Positions 56,128 to 64,000 of a DNA stretch of 64,000 nt are shown in pieces; positions within the stretch are counted from its first letter, which is position 1, and each line of letters begins with the position of its first letter. The stretch comes from an uncultured Phascolarctobacterium sp. GTDB taxonomy: Bacteria; Bacillota; Negativicutes; Acidaminococcales; Acidaminococcaceae. The position numbers and the translations under genes are program-made. The notes under the pieces are model-generated. The model was not told the DNA's origin and made no database searches. It saw only the letters and a list, made by a program, of their open reading frames with translations. The stretch spans positions 1 to 64,000 of the forward strand of contig CANQBR010000003.1 of the NCBI GenBank assembly GCA_947589605.1, read 5' to 3'.

Positions 56128-56215
56128 TCGATCACTGCGCAGAGCTGAGCGCGATCCGTTCTCACCCGTTTTCAAAGCGGACCTATTTTCACATCATTTA
56201 TCGGAGGTAAGAAAA

Positions 56216-57043
56216 ATGAAAAAATTAGCGAAACTTTTGACTGTGACTGCTCTCGGTGCCTGCCTGCTTTTGGCAGCCGGCTGCGGCGGCGATAAAAAAG
56301 ACGAGAAGAAGGCCGACACCAAAGCACCGGTAAAGATCGGCGTCACTGCCGGCCCTCATGCCGAGATCATGGACAACGTGAAAAAGCTGGCCGCCAAGGA
56401 AGGCCTGCAAGTGGAAGTGGTGGAGTTCCCCGACTTCGTCACTCCCAACGTCGCTCTCGCTCAGGGCGATCTCTTCGCCAACAGCATGCAGCACGCTCCC
56501 TATCTGGCCGCCACTTTGAAGAAAGAGCCTAAGTTCCAATTGGTGGAAGTTTTCAAGACCGTCTCCTTCCCCATGGCCGTCTACTCCGCTAAATTCAAAA
56601 AAGGCGACGCCATCCCCGACGGCGCCCTCATCGGCATCCCCAACGATCCTTCCAACGGCGCCCGGGCGCTGATGGTCCTCCACGACAAAGGCTTTTTGAA
56701 GATCAAAGACCCGAAAGACGTTACCTCCAGCGTAGCCAGCATCGTGGATAATCCTCACAAGTATCGCATCCAGGAGATCGATGCCGCCAGCCTGCCCAAA
56801 GCTCTGCCGGATGTGGATCTGGGCGTCATCAACGTCAACTACGCCCTCGTGGCCAAAATGGATCCTTCCAGAGATGCTCTCTATATCGAAGACCCCAACA
56901 ATCCCTTCGTCTGCATCTTCGTCACCACCAAGGCCAACGAAAAAGATCCCCGCATCGCTGTTCTGCAAAAAGTTTATCAGTCTGCCGAAAATAAAAAATT
57001 CATCGCCGATCACTTCAAAGGCACCATCACCTGCGGCTTCTGA
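56216..57043 (+). CDS. metQ: Methionine-binding lipoprotein
   Basis: Surface lipoprotein that captures methionine for MetNI. The 275-residue product has a lipoprotein signal peptide with lipobox LAAGC and the modified Cys23, a lysine-rich linker, then the NlpA/MetQ domain: IGVTAGPHAEIMD (about 41-53), VEFPDFVTPNVALAQGDLFAN and the typical GVINVNYAL. GGAGG precedes the ATG. It ends the S-box operon and is followed by a strong terminator. Confidence 0.97.
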   Translation: MKKLAKLLTVTALGACLLLAAGCGGDKKDEKKADTKAPVKIGVTAGPHAEIMDNVKKLAAKEGLQVEVVEFPDFVTPNVALAQGDLFANSMQHAPYLAATLKKEPKFQLVEVFKTVSFPMAVYSAKFKKGDAIPDGALIGIPNDPSNGARALMVLHDKGFLKIKDPKDVTSSVASIVDNPHKYRIQEIDAASLPKALPDVDLGVINVNYALVAKMDPSRDALYIEDPNNPFVCIFVTTKANEKDPRIAVLQKVYQSAENKKFIADHFKGTITCGF

Positions 57044-57079
57044 GCTTCTTTCGACATTTGCGTCGGCTTTGCATGAAAA

Positions 57080-57114
57080 AAGGACTGTCCGAGAGCGGAC
57101 AGTCCTTTTCTTTA
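57080..57114 (+). terminator. Terminator after metQ
   Basis: AAGGACTGTCC pairs with GGACAGTCCTT across GAGAGC (57080-57107), then TTCTTT. Converging flavodoxin transcripts may use it too. Confidence 0.9.
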
Positions 57115-57137
57115 TGCTTGCTTTTTTGATTTGAAAC

Positions 57138-57617
57138 TCAAAGTTTGAGCGAGGCCAGCCACTTCTTCACTTCGTTCTTCCCCGCTCCGTTCAAAATTTT
57201 TCCTTCCGCGAGGGCGGCACCGGGGCAGCTGCCCCTCAGAGCGGCGTTGGTGTTCCCCATGCCGCTGCCTCCCGACGTTGCGAAGGGCACGATGGTCTTT
57301 CCTTTCAGATCGTAGGCTTCGAGGAAAGTGTTGATCAAAGTGGGCGCTTTATACCACCAAATGGGAAAGCCCAGCAGGATCACTTCGTAGCCTTCCATGC
57401 CTTCGACCCTTCCCTTCAGCGCCGGGCGGGAAGTCGGATCCGCCATTTCCAAAGAACTGCGGCTCTTTTTGTTCATCCAGTTCAGATCTTCTTTACTGTA
57501 AGGCCGCTCCGGCGTGATGGCATAGAGGTCTGCCCCCGCAGCCTCCGCCACTTCTTTCGCTGCTTGCGCCGTCGTGCCCGTAGCCGAAAAATAAGCCGTC
57601 AAAATTTTTTTGCTCAT
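57138..57617 (-). CDS. Flavodoxin
   Basis: A 159-residue FMN protein of the flavodoxin_4 type. The phosphate-binding loop is SATGTTAQAA (about 11-20); FPIWWYKAPTLINTFLEAYD (about 89-108) forms the flavin-stacking loop with its two tryptophans, and TSGGSGMGN (about 119-127) is the third contact. Such proteins act as small redox carriers or quinone reductases in anaerobes. AGGAGG lies before the ATG. It is probably a single-gene unit with an inverted repeat around its promoter. Confidence 0.92.
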   Translation of the reverse strand: MSKKILTAYFSATGTTAQAAKEVAEAAGADLYAITPERPYSKEDLNWMNKKSRSSLEMADPTSRPALKGRVEGMEGYEVILLGFPIWWYKAPTLINTFLEAYDLKGKTIVPFATSGGSGMGNTNAALRGSCPGAALAEGKILNGAGKNEVKKWLASLKL

Positions 57618-57681
57618 CGCAAAGCCTCCTGTTCACGCTGTTTTGTGCAGAATCGAAAAACTTTACTTCATTCTAAAACTT

Positions 57682-57709
57682 GGACCGCCCTCGAAGTCAA
57701 GAGCGGTCC
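57682..57709 (-). promoter_or_regulatory. Inverted repeat around the flavodoxin -35
   Basis: GGACCGC (57682-57688) and GCGGTCC (57703-57709) flank a minus-strand TTGACT (57695-57700). It could be an operator for the flavodoxin gene or the 3' hairpin of the upstream kinase gene. A poor T-run disfavours the latter. Confidence 0.45.
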
Positions 57710-57780
57710 GAAATAATTTTTCTTTTGAATTTAAGAGTTGAGCCGCTGCGCTTTTTTTAAAAGAGCGGCCGGCAAAAAAT

Positions 57781-58611
57781 TCAGGCCAATTGCTCAAGAT
57801 AGAAGGGCAGGAGCGGCTCGAATTTCACGCCGTACCAGTGAGAAGCATCGTCGATGGTGTTCTCGATGGTCTTCACCGTATAATCGGCGGCGATGCGGGC
57901 AGCATCGTAGGCGCTCTTTCCTCTCATATAAGCGCCCACGAAGGCGGAAGCGTAAACGTCGCCGGTGCCGTGGCTGTTCTTGGGGATCCTCTTGTGTTTG
58001 TAATAAGAGAGCCCCGATGCGTCCGACACTGCCACGCCGTTGGTGTCCGGCGTGTAACCGACGCCGGTCAGGATGACTGTCTTGGCCCCCCGCTCATGCA
58101 AGGCGGTCACCAATTTTTCGATATAGGCCTCGTCATATTGCTCCCGATATTCAGTGCCGGTCAAAAAGCAGGCTTCGGTGATGTTGGGCAAAATGAAATC
58201 GGCGGCGAAGGCCAAAGTCTGCATCCCCTTCACATACTCCTCGTCGAAGGCAGGATAAAGTTTCCCGTTGTCGGCCATGGCCGGGTCCACGAAACTTACG
58301 CAGCCCGGGGCCCCCATCTTTTGCAAAATATCTTTCACATATCCGATCTGCTTGGTGCTGCCCAGATATCCGGTATAAATGGCGTCGAAAGTTATGCCTT
58401 CTTTTTGCCAATGAGCTTCAATGGGCGGGATATCGTCGGTGAGGTCGCGGAAGGTGTAGCCCGTAAAACCGGCGGTGTGAGTGGAAAGCACCGCAGAGGG
58501 CAGGATAGCGGTCTCGTGGCCGGCGGCGGAGATGATGGGCAGGGCCACGGTGAGGGAGCACTGGCCCACGCAGGAGATGTCTTGGATGGTCAGGACTTTT
58601 TTATAAGTCAT
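57781..58611 (-). CDS. pdxY: Pyridoxamine/pyridoxal kinase
   Basis: Phosphorylates B6 vitamers to make pyridoxal phosphate. The 276-residue product belongs to the ribokinase/PfkB-like fold of PdxK/PdxY: QDISCVGQCSLTVALPI (about 10-26), THTAGFTGYTFRDLT (about 44-58), GYLGSTKQI, and the ATP/anion-hole motif HGTGDVYASAFVGA (about 219-232) with its catalytic aspartate. AAGGAGG lies 9 bases before the ATG. Salvage of B6 would support the PLP enzyme encoded at 1277. Confidence 0.93.
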   Translation of the reverse strand: MTYKKVLTIQDISCVGQCSLTVALPIISAAGHETAILPSAVLSTHTAGFTGYTFRDLTDDIPPIEAHWQKEGITFDAIYTGYLGSTKQIGYVKDILQKMGAPGCVSFVDPAMADNGKLYPAFDEEYVKGMQTLAFAADFILPNITEACFLTGTEYREQYDEAYIEKLVTALHERGAKTVILTGVGYTPDTNGVAVSDASGLSYYKHKRIPKNSHGTGDVYASAFVGAYMRGKSAYDAARIAADYTVKTIENTIDDASHWYGVKFEPLLPFYLEQLA

Positions 58612-58650
58612 CGATGAGTTCCTCCTTCTGATCTTTCAAATGATCCTTAT

Positions 58651-58678
58651 GTCAAAACAAGCGCCCCCGGGGCGCTTG
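58651..58678 (-). terminator. Terminator after the DUF3298-like gene
   Basis: CAAGCGCCCC pairs with GGGGCGCTTG (58658-58678), followed by TTTTG on the minus strand. Confidence 0.8.
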
Positions 58679-58706
58679 TCCTTCGGCGGTCAAAAAAATT
58701 TGCGGC

Positions 58707-59318
58707 TCACTTGCTGCGAGGCAGCACCACATAGGTGGTGCCCATAGCATAAGGCGCCAGCTCGTAGGGCGAATAGACCAGCTTCACGCTATCCTTATCG
58801 ATGATGAAATCTTTACTGATCTTTTCTACGGTCATGAAGTCGAGCAGGGCGATGGCCTCGCCGCTGCCGTTGAGCAAAGGCACCGTGCCCCGACGCAGCT
58901 TGGCCTCCAGCTCTTTCGCTTTGGGGAGACGGCAGAATCTTTCTGCTTGCAGCCGCTTGCCGTCGCTTTTGTCGTAGACCAAGCCCCGGGCCACATGGCT
59001 GGGATGAGCGGCACCTTTGAAATAATAACTGCAATCCAGCTCTACCGCCAAATATTTTTCGTCTTCATAAGCCACGTGCCCGTCCACGCAGCCCTCTACA
59101 TCCTCTGTGCCCAAATACGGTTTCATGAAGCGATCGATCTCTTTGGCGAGATCTTTATCGATCTTGACGGCTGCTTCACTCCCAGTCGCCGTGGCCGCAG
59201 GATAAGACAAACGAAAATTTTGCACCGTCTTTTGCCGCAGAGCCTCCTGCTCGGCGCTCCAAGCCGTTGAAAAAAGACCGAGGGCCACAAGAAAAGCGAC
59301 GCATAATTTTTTCAGCAC
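58707..59318 (-). CDS. Exported DUF3298-like protein
   Basis: A 203-residue protein with a signal peptide (about 1-20, ending S-T-A-W-S-A). The mature part shows SYYFKGAAHPSHVARGLVYD (about 100-119), which fits the N-terminal part of DUF3298/RsiV-like domains, and the C-terminal LVYSPYELAPYAMGTTYVV (about 179-197) is the most typical motif of that group. In RsiV this domain binds lysozyme; here there is no anti-sigma region, so that function is not implied. The GTG start at 59318 was chosen because GGGAGG lies 8 bases upstream. Confidence 0.82.
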   Translation of the reverse strand: MLKKLCVAFLVALGLFSTAWSAEQEALRQKTVQNFRLSYPAATATGSEAAVKIDKDLAKEIDRFMKPYLGTEDVEGCVDGHVAYEDEKYLAVELDCSYYFKGAAHPSHVARGLVYDKSDGKRLQAERFCRLPKAKELEAKLRRGTVPLLNGSGEAIALLDFMTVEKISKDFIIDKDSVKLVYSPYELAPYAMGTTYVVLPRSK

Positions 59319-59332
59319 GGTCCGCACCTCCC

Positions 59333-59362
59333 TTATAAGGAAAACTGCCCGACACAAGTCAA
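59333..59362 (-). promoter_or_regulatory. Possible promoter of the DUF3298-like gene
   Basis: Minus-strand TTGACT (59357-59362), 18 base spacer, TTATAA (59333-59338). It would give a leader of under 15 bases. Confidence 0.45.
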
Positions 59363-59408
59363 GACCCGTCTCGAGCAGTTGCCAAAACAAAATTCAGACG
59401 GCAGCGTT

Positions 59409-59570
59409 TCAATCCACCGGGGAAAAATCGTCTTTACCGACGCCGCAAAGAGGGCACACCCAATCTTCGGGAACATCTTCCCAAGCAGTGCCCGGGCCGA
59501 CACCGGAGGCATCGTCGCCCACTTCCGGATCGTAAACATAGCCGCAAACATTGCAAACATATTTGATCAT
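59409..59570 (-). CDS. Rubredoxin
   Basis: A 53-residue iron protein for electron transfer, typical of anaerobes. It starts [19 protein letters not shown] and ends with [18 protein letters not shown]. The two pairs C6-x-x-C9 and C39-x-x-C42 hold the single iron. Aromatic residues Y11, Y13 and W30/W37 are in their usual places. AAGGAGAG stands 6 bases before the ATG. It lies 51 bases after uvrC and may be read from that operon. Its partner may be a peroxide- or oxygen-detoxifying enzyme outside the window. Confidence 0.97.
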   Translation of the reverse strand: MIKYVCNVCGYVYDPEVGDDASGVGPGTAWEDVPEDWVCPLCGVGKDDFSPVD

Positions 59571-59595
59571 AGCATTCTCTCCTTAACATTTTTCC

Positions 59596-59610
59596 GACAG
59601 CCGCGCTGTC
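59596..59610. repeat. Small hairpin between uvrC and rubredoxin
   Basis: GACAGC/GCTGTC with a 3 base loop. A T-run lies only on the plus side, so it is a poor terminator for uvrC. Confidence 0.45.
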
Positions 59611-59621
59611 TTTTCTTTATT

Positions 59622-61490
59622 CTATTTCAAGGCCTGTCTTTTGTCAACAAGGTCGAGCCGGAAAAAATCGGCCAGCGAGCGAGCGGCGGCCCTGTTCATC
59701 GAAGGCACCGAAGCCAATTCTTCTTCGGTAGCGGCCTTCATGTTCTCCAAAGTTTTGAAATGCTTCCACAATTCCTGCCGCCGCTTGGGCCCTATCCCTT
59801 CCACATGATCGAGGATGGATGCGAGGTTGCGCTTGCCCCGCAGCTTGCGATGAAAAGTGATGGCGAAGCGGTGAGCCTCGTCTCGCAAACGTTGGATCAA
59901 ATGCAGAGCCGCCCCGTCTCTGTCCAACATGATGCTCTCAGAGCGATGAGGAAGAAAGATCTCTTCTTCTCTTTTGGCCAGGCCCACTATGGGCACATCG
60001 TCCAAGCCGAGGCCCGTCATCACGGTCAAAGCCGAACTGAGCTGCCCCTTGCCGCCGTCGATCACCACCAAGTCGGGAAGATCTTCGTAATCTTTATAGC
60101 GGCGATAAACCACCTCCTGCATGCTTTTGAAATCGTCGGGCTTGCCCTCGGCGCTTTTTATTTTGTATTTGCGGTAATCTTTTTTGCTGCTTGAGCCGTT
60201 GCGGAACACCACCATGGAGGCCACCGTCTCCCGGCCCTGGGTGTGAGAGATATCGAAGCAGTCCATGCGGCCGAGAGGTCTGCTCAACCCCAGAGCCTTT
60301 TGCAATTCTTCTGCGGCCGTTTCGCCGCTCTCTTCTGCCAAAGGGCCGGTGCGCAGCCGCTCGCCCAGCACTTTGGCGGCGTTGGCTTGGGCCAGCTGCA
60401 ACAGATCTTTTTTCGTTCCTCTTTTAGGCAGCAACAATTCCACTTTGCCGCCCCGTTTTTGACTGAGCCACTCTTCGATGAGCCGTTGTTCTTCCGGCGA
60501 CGGGAGGATGGGCACGGCTATTTGTTTGGGGATGGAGGCGGCGCTGTCGTAATATTGTTTTAAGAAGGCAGCCATCACTTCCTCCTCGCCCTCTTCGGCT
60601 GCGGTGGGCGGCAAAAAGAATTTCTCCCGTCCCAAAAGGCGGCCGTCTCTCACGAGGAAAAGTTGCAGACAAAGGCCGGTGCTGTTGCCGGCCAGCCCCA
60701 CCACATCCAGATCTTTTTGTTCGCTGACTGCCGCCTGCTGTTGTTGACGAAGCCTCCCCAACGAAGCCAATTGATCTCGTACTCGGGCCGCCTCTTCAAA
60801 ATCCAAAGCGGCCGCCGCTTCCTGCATGGAAAGGCGAAGTTCTTTCTCTGCCTCCGCCGTCTGTCCGTCCAACACCAGCGCCACTTGTCGGCAAAGTTTT
60901 CGATAATCTTCTTGCGTGATGTGCCCGGCGCAAGGAGCCAAGCAGCGTTTGATGTGATAGTTGAGACAGGGCCGCCCCTGTCTCAAAACACGGCAGGTAC
61001 GCAATGGAAAGAGTTGGCGAAGGAGACGTAAGGTACCGTGCATGGCCCCCACATCCGCATAAGGCCCGAAATATTTCGCTCCGTCTCGCGTCTGCCGTCT
61101 GCTTATCAATAAACGAGGATAATCTTCTTGGAGGGTGAGTTTCAAATAAGGGTAGGTCTTGTCGTCCTTCAGCATGATGTTGTAGCGGGGACGATAGCGT
61201 TTGATCAGATTACATTCGAGGATGAGAGCTTCTACTTCGTTGGCAGTGACGATGGTCTCGATGCTCGCTACCTTGGCCACCATGGCTCGAACTTTGGGAC
61301 CGTGGGCCGCCAAATTGCGAAAATAGCTCCTCACCCTGTTCTTCAGCACAACGGCCTTGCCCACATAGATAACTTTGCCTGCTTCATCGTGCATCAAATA
61401 AACACCGCTCGCCTCGGGCAACACCGACAGAGCCTGACGCACTGCCTCGGGCCACTGAGTTCTTTCTTCTAAAGGACGGTCATCTGTCAT
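59622..61490 (-). CDS. uvrC: Excinuclease ABC subunit C
   Basis: Makes both incisions in nucleotide excision repair. The 622-residue product has an N-terminal GIY-YIG-type nuclease domain (GVYLMHD and VIYVGKA, about 30-48), the [15 protein letters not shown] cysteine motif (about 170-184), a UVR domain (about 205-240) that binds UvrB, an RNase H-like second nuclease ([21 protein letters not shown]) and a C-terminal helix-hairpin-helix region. The ATG at 61490 lies inside the uvrA stop (ATGA), so the two are coupled. Length is typical. Confidence 0.97.
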   Translation of the reverse strand: MTDDRPLEERTQWPEAVRQALSVLPEASGVYLMHDEAGKVIYVGKAVVLKNRVRSYFRNLAAHGPKVRAMVAKVASIETIVTANEVEALILECNLIKRYRPRYNIMLKDDKTYPYLKLTLQEDYPRLLISRRQTRDGAKYFGPYADVGAMHGTLRLLRQLFPLRTCRVLRQGRPCLNYHIKRCLAPCAGHITQEDYRKLCRQVALVLDGQTAEAEKELRLSMQEAAAALDFEEAARVRDQLASLGRLRQQQQAAVSEQKDLDVVGLAGNSTGLCLQLFLVRDGRLLGREKFFLPPTAAEEGEEEVMAAFLKQYYDSAASIPKQIAVPILPSPEEQRLIEEWLSQKRGGKVELLLPKRGTKKDLLQLAQANAAKVLGERLRTGPLAEESGETAAEELQKALGLSRPLGRMDCFDISHTQGRETVASMVVFRNGSSSKKDYRKYKIKSAEGKPDDFKSMQEVVYRRYKDYEDLPDLVVIDGGKGQLSSALTVMTGLGLDDVPIVGLAKREEEIFLPHRSESIMLDRDGAALHLIQRLRDEAHRFAITFHRKLRGKRNLASILDHVEGIGPKRRQELWKHFKTLENMKAATEEELASVPSMNRAAARSLADFFRLDLVDKRQALK

Positions 61491-64000
61491 CGATACCACC
61501 CCTCTGCCTTAGCCTTGGCCAAAGTTTTGGCGATGTAGTGCCCCGTGTAAGAATTTTTTACCTTGGCCACTTCCTCCGGTGTGCCGCAGGCCAGCACCGT
61601 GCCGCCTCTATCTCCGCCCTCCGGTCCCAAGTCGATGATGTAGTCGGCCACTTTGATCACGTCCAGATTATGCTCGATGACGATCACGCTGTCTCCGGCA
61701 TCCGTTAAACGCTGCAACACTTCCAATAATTTGTGAACGTCGGCGGTATGCAGACCGGTGGTAGGTTCATCCAAAATATAAACGGTGCGGCCGGTGCTGC
61801 GGCGGGCAAGTTCTGTCGCCAATTTCACCCGCTGGGCTTCGCCGCCGCTCAAAGTGGTAGCGGCTTGGCCCAAATGGATATAGCCCAGCCCCACGTCGGC
61901 CAACATGGCCAGCTTACGGCTCAATTTGGGGAGATTGGCGAAAAAATCCACCGCTTCGCTGACCGTCATCTCCAAAACTTCGGCGATATTTTTCCCTTTA
62001 TAGCGTACCTCTAAGGTGTCGCGATTATAACGGCTGCCGTGACACACTTCGCAGGGCACGTAAACATCGGGCAAAAAATTCATTTCTATTTTGTTCAGCC
62101 CGTCTCCCTTGCAAGCCTCGCAGCGGCCGCCCTTTACATTGAAACTGAAACGGCCGCGTTTATAGCCTCGAGCCTTGGCCTCGGCAGTGAGAGCGAAAAG
62201 CTCTCTGATATCGTCGAAGACACCGGTGTAAGTGGCGGGGTTGGAGCGGGGAGTGCGCCCTATGGGGCTTTGGTCGATGTTGATGACCTTATCGATGTTC
62301 TCCAGCCCTTCTATGGCGTCGTGCTCTCCCGGCCGCAAACGCGACCCGTACAATTTCACCGCCAGAGAATTGTAGAGGATGTCGTTGATGAGGGTGGACT
62401 TGCCGCTGCCGCTGACGCCGGTGACCACGGTGAAAAGGCCGAGAGGTATGGCTACATCTATATTTTTCAGATTGTTGGCCCGAGCTCCTTTGACGGTGAG
62501 AAAACGTCCGTTGCCCGGCCGTCTAATTTTGGGCACGGGGATGAAAGAACGCCCGCTCAAATAACGGCCGGTAACAGACTGAGGTGTCTTTTTGATAGCT
62601 TCCACGTCACCTTGAGCGACTAAATTTCCTCCCTGCTGCCCGGCCCCGGGGCCGATATCGATGATCTCGTCGGCGGCATACATGGTCTCTTCATCGTGCT
62701 CCACCACCAATAAAGTGTTGCCTAAGTCCCGCAGATGTTTTAAAGTTTCCAAAAGCTTGCCGTTGTCCCGCTGGTGCAGGCCTATGCTGGGCTCGTCCAA
62801 AATGTAGAGGACCCCGGTGAGGCCGCTGCCTATCTGGGTGGCCAGACGGATGCGCTGGGCCTCCCCGCCGCTGAGACTGCCGGCAGCTCTGTCCAGAGTG
62901 AGATAGTCAAGGCCCACGTCGTTGAGAAATTGCAGCCGTGCCAGTATCTCTTTCAAAATTTGGCGGGCGATGAAGGCTCGGCGGCTGTCTAAATTCAGCT
63001 CTTTAAAAAATTTCATCGCTTCCGCTACCGTATAGGCTGTCACCTGACGAATATTTTTTCCGCCCACCAAGATGGACAGCACCTCCGGCTTCAAACGGGC
63101 GCCGTGGCAGGTCTCACAGGGCACTGCCGTCATATATTCTTCCAGATCCTGCCGCTGGCTGTCGCTGAAAGCTTCCCGGTAGCGCTGCTTCATGATGGCC
63201 AAAATGCCCTCGAAAGGCCGCCGATGCTCCCGCACTTCCCCGGCTAAATTTTCGTACCAAAAGGCGAAAGTCTTCTCTCCCGCTCCCTGCCACAGGATAT
63301 TTTGCAAAGAAGAGGGCAGCTGCTGCCAACTGTTCTGCAGCGAATAGCCGTAGCTCTTCAGCACCGAGTCCAACTGCCGCATCCTATAGGAATCGAGATT
63401 GCGGCTGAAAGCTGCGATGCAGCCGTCGGCAAAAGTTTTACTCGGATCGGGGACGATCAGCGCTTTATCGAATTCTCTGTGCATGCCCAAGCCGGTGCAG
63501 GCAGGACAGGCCCCGTAGGGATTGTTGAAAGAAAAAAGCCGCGGCTCTATCACCGGCAGACTGATGCCGCAGTCCTTGCAGGCGAAATGCTCGCTGAAGA
63601 GCTGTACCCGCTGCTCCTCGCCCAACACTGCCGCCTCCATGAAGCCGCCGCCCAATTTCAGCGCCGTCTCCACCGAATCGGTCAAACGCTGCCTGATATC
63701 CTCCCGCACGGTCAAGCGGTCTATGACCACGGAAAGGCTATGCTTTTTATTTTTGTCGAGAACTATATCTTCATCTAAAGAACGAAGGCTGCCGTCGATA
63801 TACATCCTAAGATAACCTGCCTGACGCATGGTCTCGAGGACTCGCTGCTGCTCGCCTTTGCGGCCCCTCACCAAGGGGGCCATCACCATGAAACGGGTGC
63901 CGGCCGGCAGAGCCAGCAAATTATCAACTATCTGCTGAGGCGACTGCTGCTCTATCAATTTGCCGCACTGAGGACAGTGAGGCTCGCCCACTCGAGCAAA
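61487..64000 (-). CDS. uvrA: Excinuclease ABC subunit A (N-terminus cut by window edge)
   Basis: DNA damage sensor of nucleotide excision repair. The frame runs off the window at 64000 and starts upstream; about 838 of roughly 940 residues are seen. Visible features are the first zinc module (CKDCGISLP and [13 protein letters not shown]), [18 protein letters not shown] and [14 protein letters not shown] of the first ATPase, [13 protein letters not shown] of the second, a second zinc module ([17 protein letters not shown]), and [15 protein letters not shown] with DEPTTGLH. It is followed by uvrC; uvrB is expected just outside. Confidence 0.98.
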   Translation of the reverse strand, partial: FARVGEPHCPQCGKLIEQQSPQQIVDNLLALPAGTRFMVMAPLVRGRKGEQQRVLETMRQAGYLRMYIDGSLRSLDEDIVLDKNKKHSLSVVIDRLTVREDIRQRLTDSVETALKLGGGFMEAAVLGEEQRVQLFSEHFACKDCGISLPVIEPRLFSFNNPYGACPACTGLGMHREFDKALIVPDPSKTFADGCIAAFSRNLDSYRMRQLDSVLKSYGYSLQNSWQQLPSSLQNILWQGAGEKTFAFWYENLAGEVREHRRPFEGILAIMKQRYREAFSDSQRQDLEEYMTAVPCETCHGARLKPEVLSILVGGKNIRQVTAYTVAEAMKFFKELNLDSRRAFIARQILKEILARLQFLNDVGLDYLTLDRAAGSLSGGEAQRIRLATQIGSGLTGVLYILDEPSIGLHQRDNGKLLETLKHLRDLGNTLLVVEHDEETMYAADEIIDIGPGAGQQGGNLVAQGDVEAIKKTPQSVTGRYLSGRSFIPVPKIRRPGNGRFLTVKGARANNLKNIDVAIPLGLFTVVTGVSGSGKSTLINDILYNSLAVKLYGSRLRPGEHDAIEGLENIDKVINIDQSPIGRTPRSNPATYTGVFDDIRELFALTAEAKARGYKRGRFSFNVKGGRCEACKGDGLNKIEMNFLPDVYVPCEVCHGSRYNRDTLEVRYKGKNIAEVLEMTVSEAVDFFANLPKLSRKLAMLADVGLGYIHLGQAATTLSGGEAQRVKLATELARRSTGRTVYILDEPTTGLHTADVHKLLEVLQRLTDAGDSVIVIEHNLDVIKVADYIIDLGPEGGDRGGTVLACGTPEEVAKVKNSYTGHYIAKTLAKAKAEGWYR

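Overview
The window is a densely packed bacterial chromosome segment with no plasmid, phage or insertion-sequence genes. Gene content and order point to Bacillota: yicC-remA-gmk-rpoZ-coaBC, rapZ-yvcK-whiA, ftsE-ftsX-M23-ctpA, a csaB/DUF5693 pair, and rbgA next to rnhB and lepB. CsaB, a long glutamine synthetase, a DASS carboxylate carrier, a DUF3100-type membrane pair beside an M20 amidohydrolase and a rubredoxin fit an anaerobe. Negativicutes (for example Acidaminococcaceae-like) is my best guess. That is inference from gene content, not from a marker gene. Both edges cut a gene: alaS on the left and uvrA on the right.

Layout. 1-10.4 kb (minus strand): alaS (partial), a class I aminotransferase, clpB, a repeat-rich helical protein, a small EamA-like carrier, and an amidohydrolase-DUF3100-small membrane protein operon. 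10.4-26.9 kb (plus strand): a putative structured RNA, lepB-rbgA, rnhB-yraN-comM, an XRE regulator, an exported lipase and an exported 5'-nucleotidase, a family 4 uracil-DNA glycosylase, a membrane phosphoesterase, two small genes, then the yicC-remA-gmk-rpoZ-coaBC-recQ operon. 26.9-44.8 kb (minus strand): rplS, sbcDC, glutamine synthetase behind an apparent attenuator, and one long run secA-prfB-DUF5693-csaB-ftsE-ftsX-M23-ctpA, which couples secretion, translation termination, surface-layer anchoring and division-associated wall hydrolysis. 44.8-48.6 kb: a second putative structured RNA on the minus strand, a divergent HD-GYP-like protein, and a LysR/DASS transporter divergent pair. 48.6-53.7 kb (minus strand): rapZ-yvcK-[frameshifted FAH hydrolase]-whiA-polysaccharide deacetylase. 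54.2-57 kb (plus strand): a SAM-I riboswitch controlling metNIQ. 57-64 kb (minus strand): flavodoxin, pyridoxamine kinase, a DUF3298-like exported protein, rubredoxin, uvrC and uvrA.

The most interesting material is between the genes. Two intergenic regions (10701-10890 plus; about 44990-45218 minus) each have a good -10 element (the second also a good -35) whose start point falls on the first base pairs of a long-range closing helix, and neither holds a convincing gene. I could not assign either to a known RNA family. Several other intergenic regions carry degenerate tandem repeats (36 bp, 84 bp and about 35 bp units), and a dispersed roughly 100 bp element with inverted ends occurs twice. 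One gene, the FAH-family hydrolase inside the rapZ-yvcK-whiA run, is broken at a six-base homopolymer.
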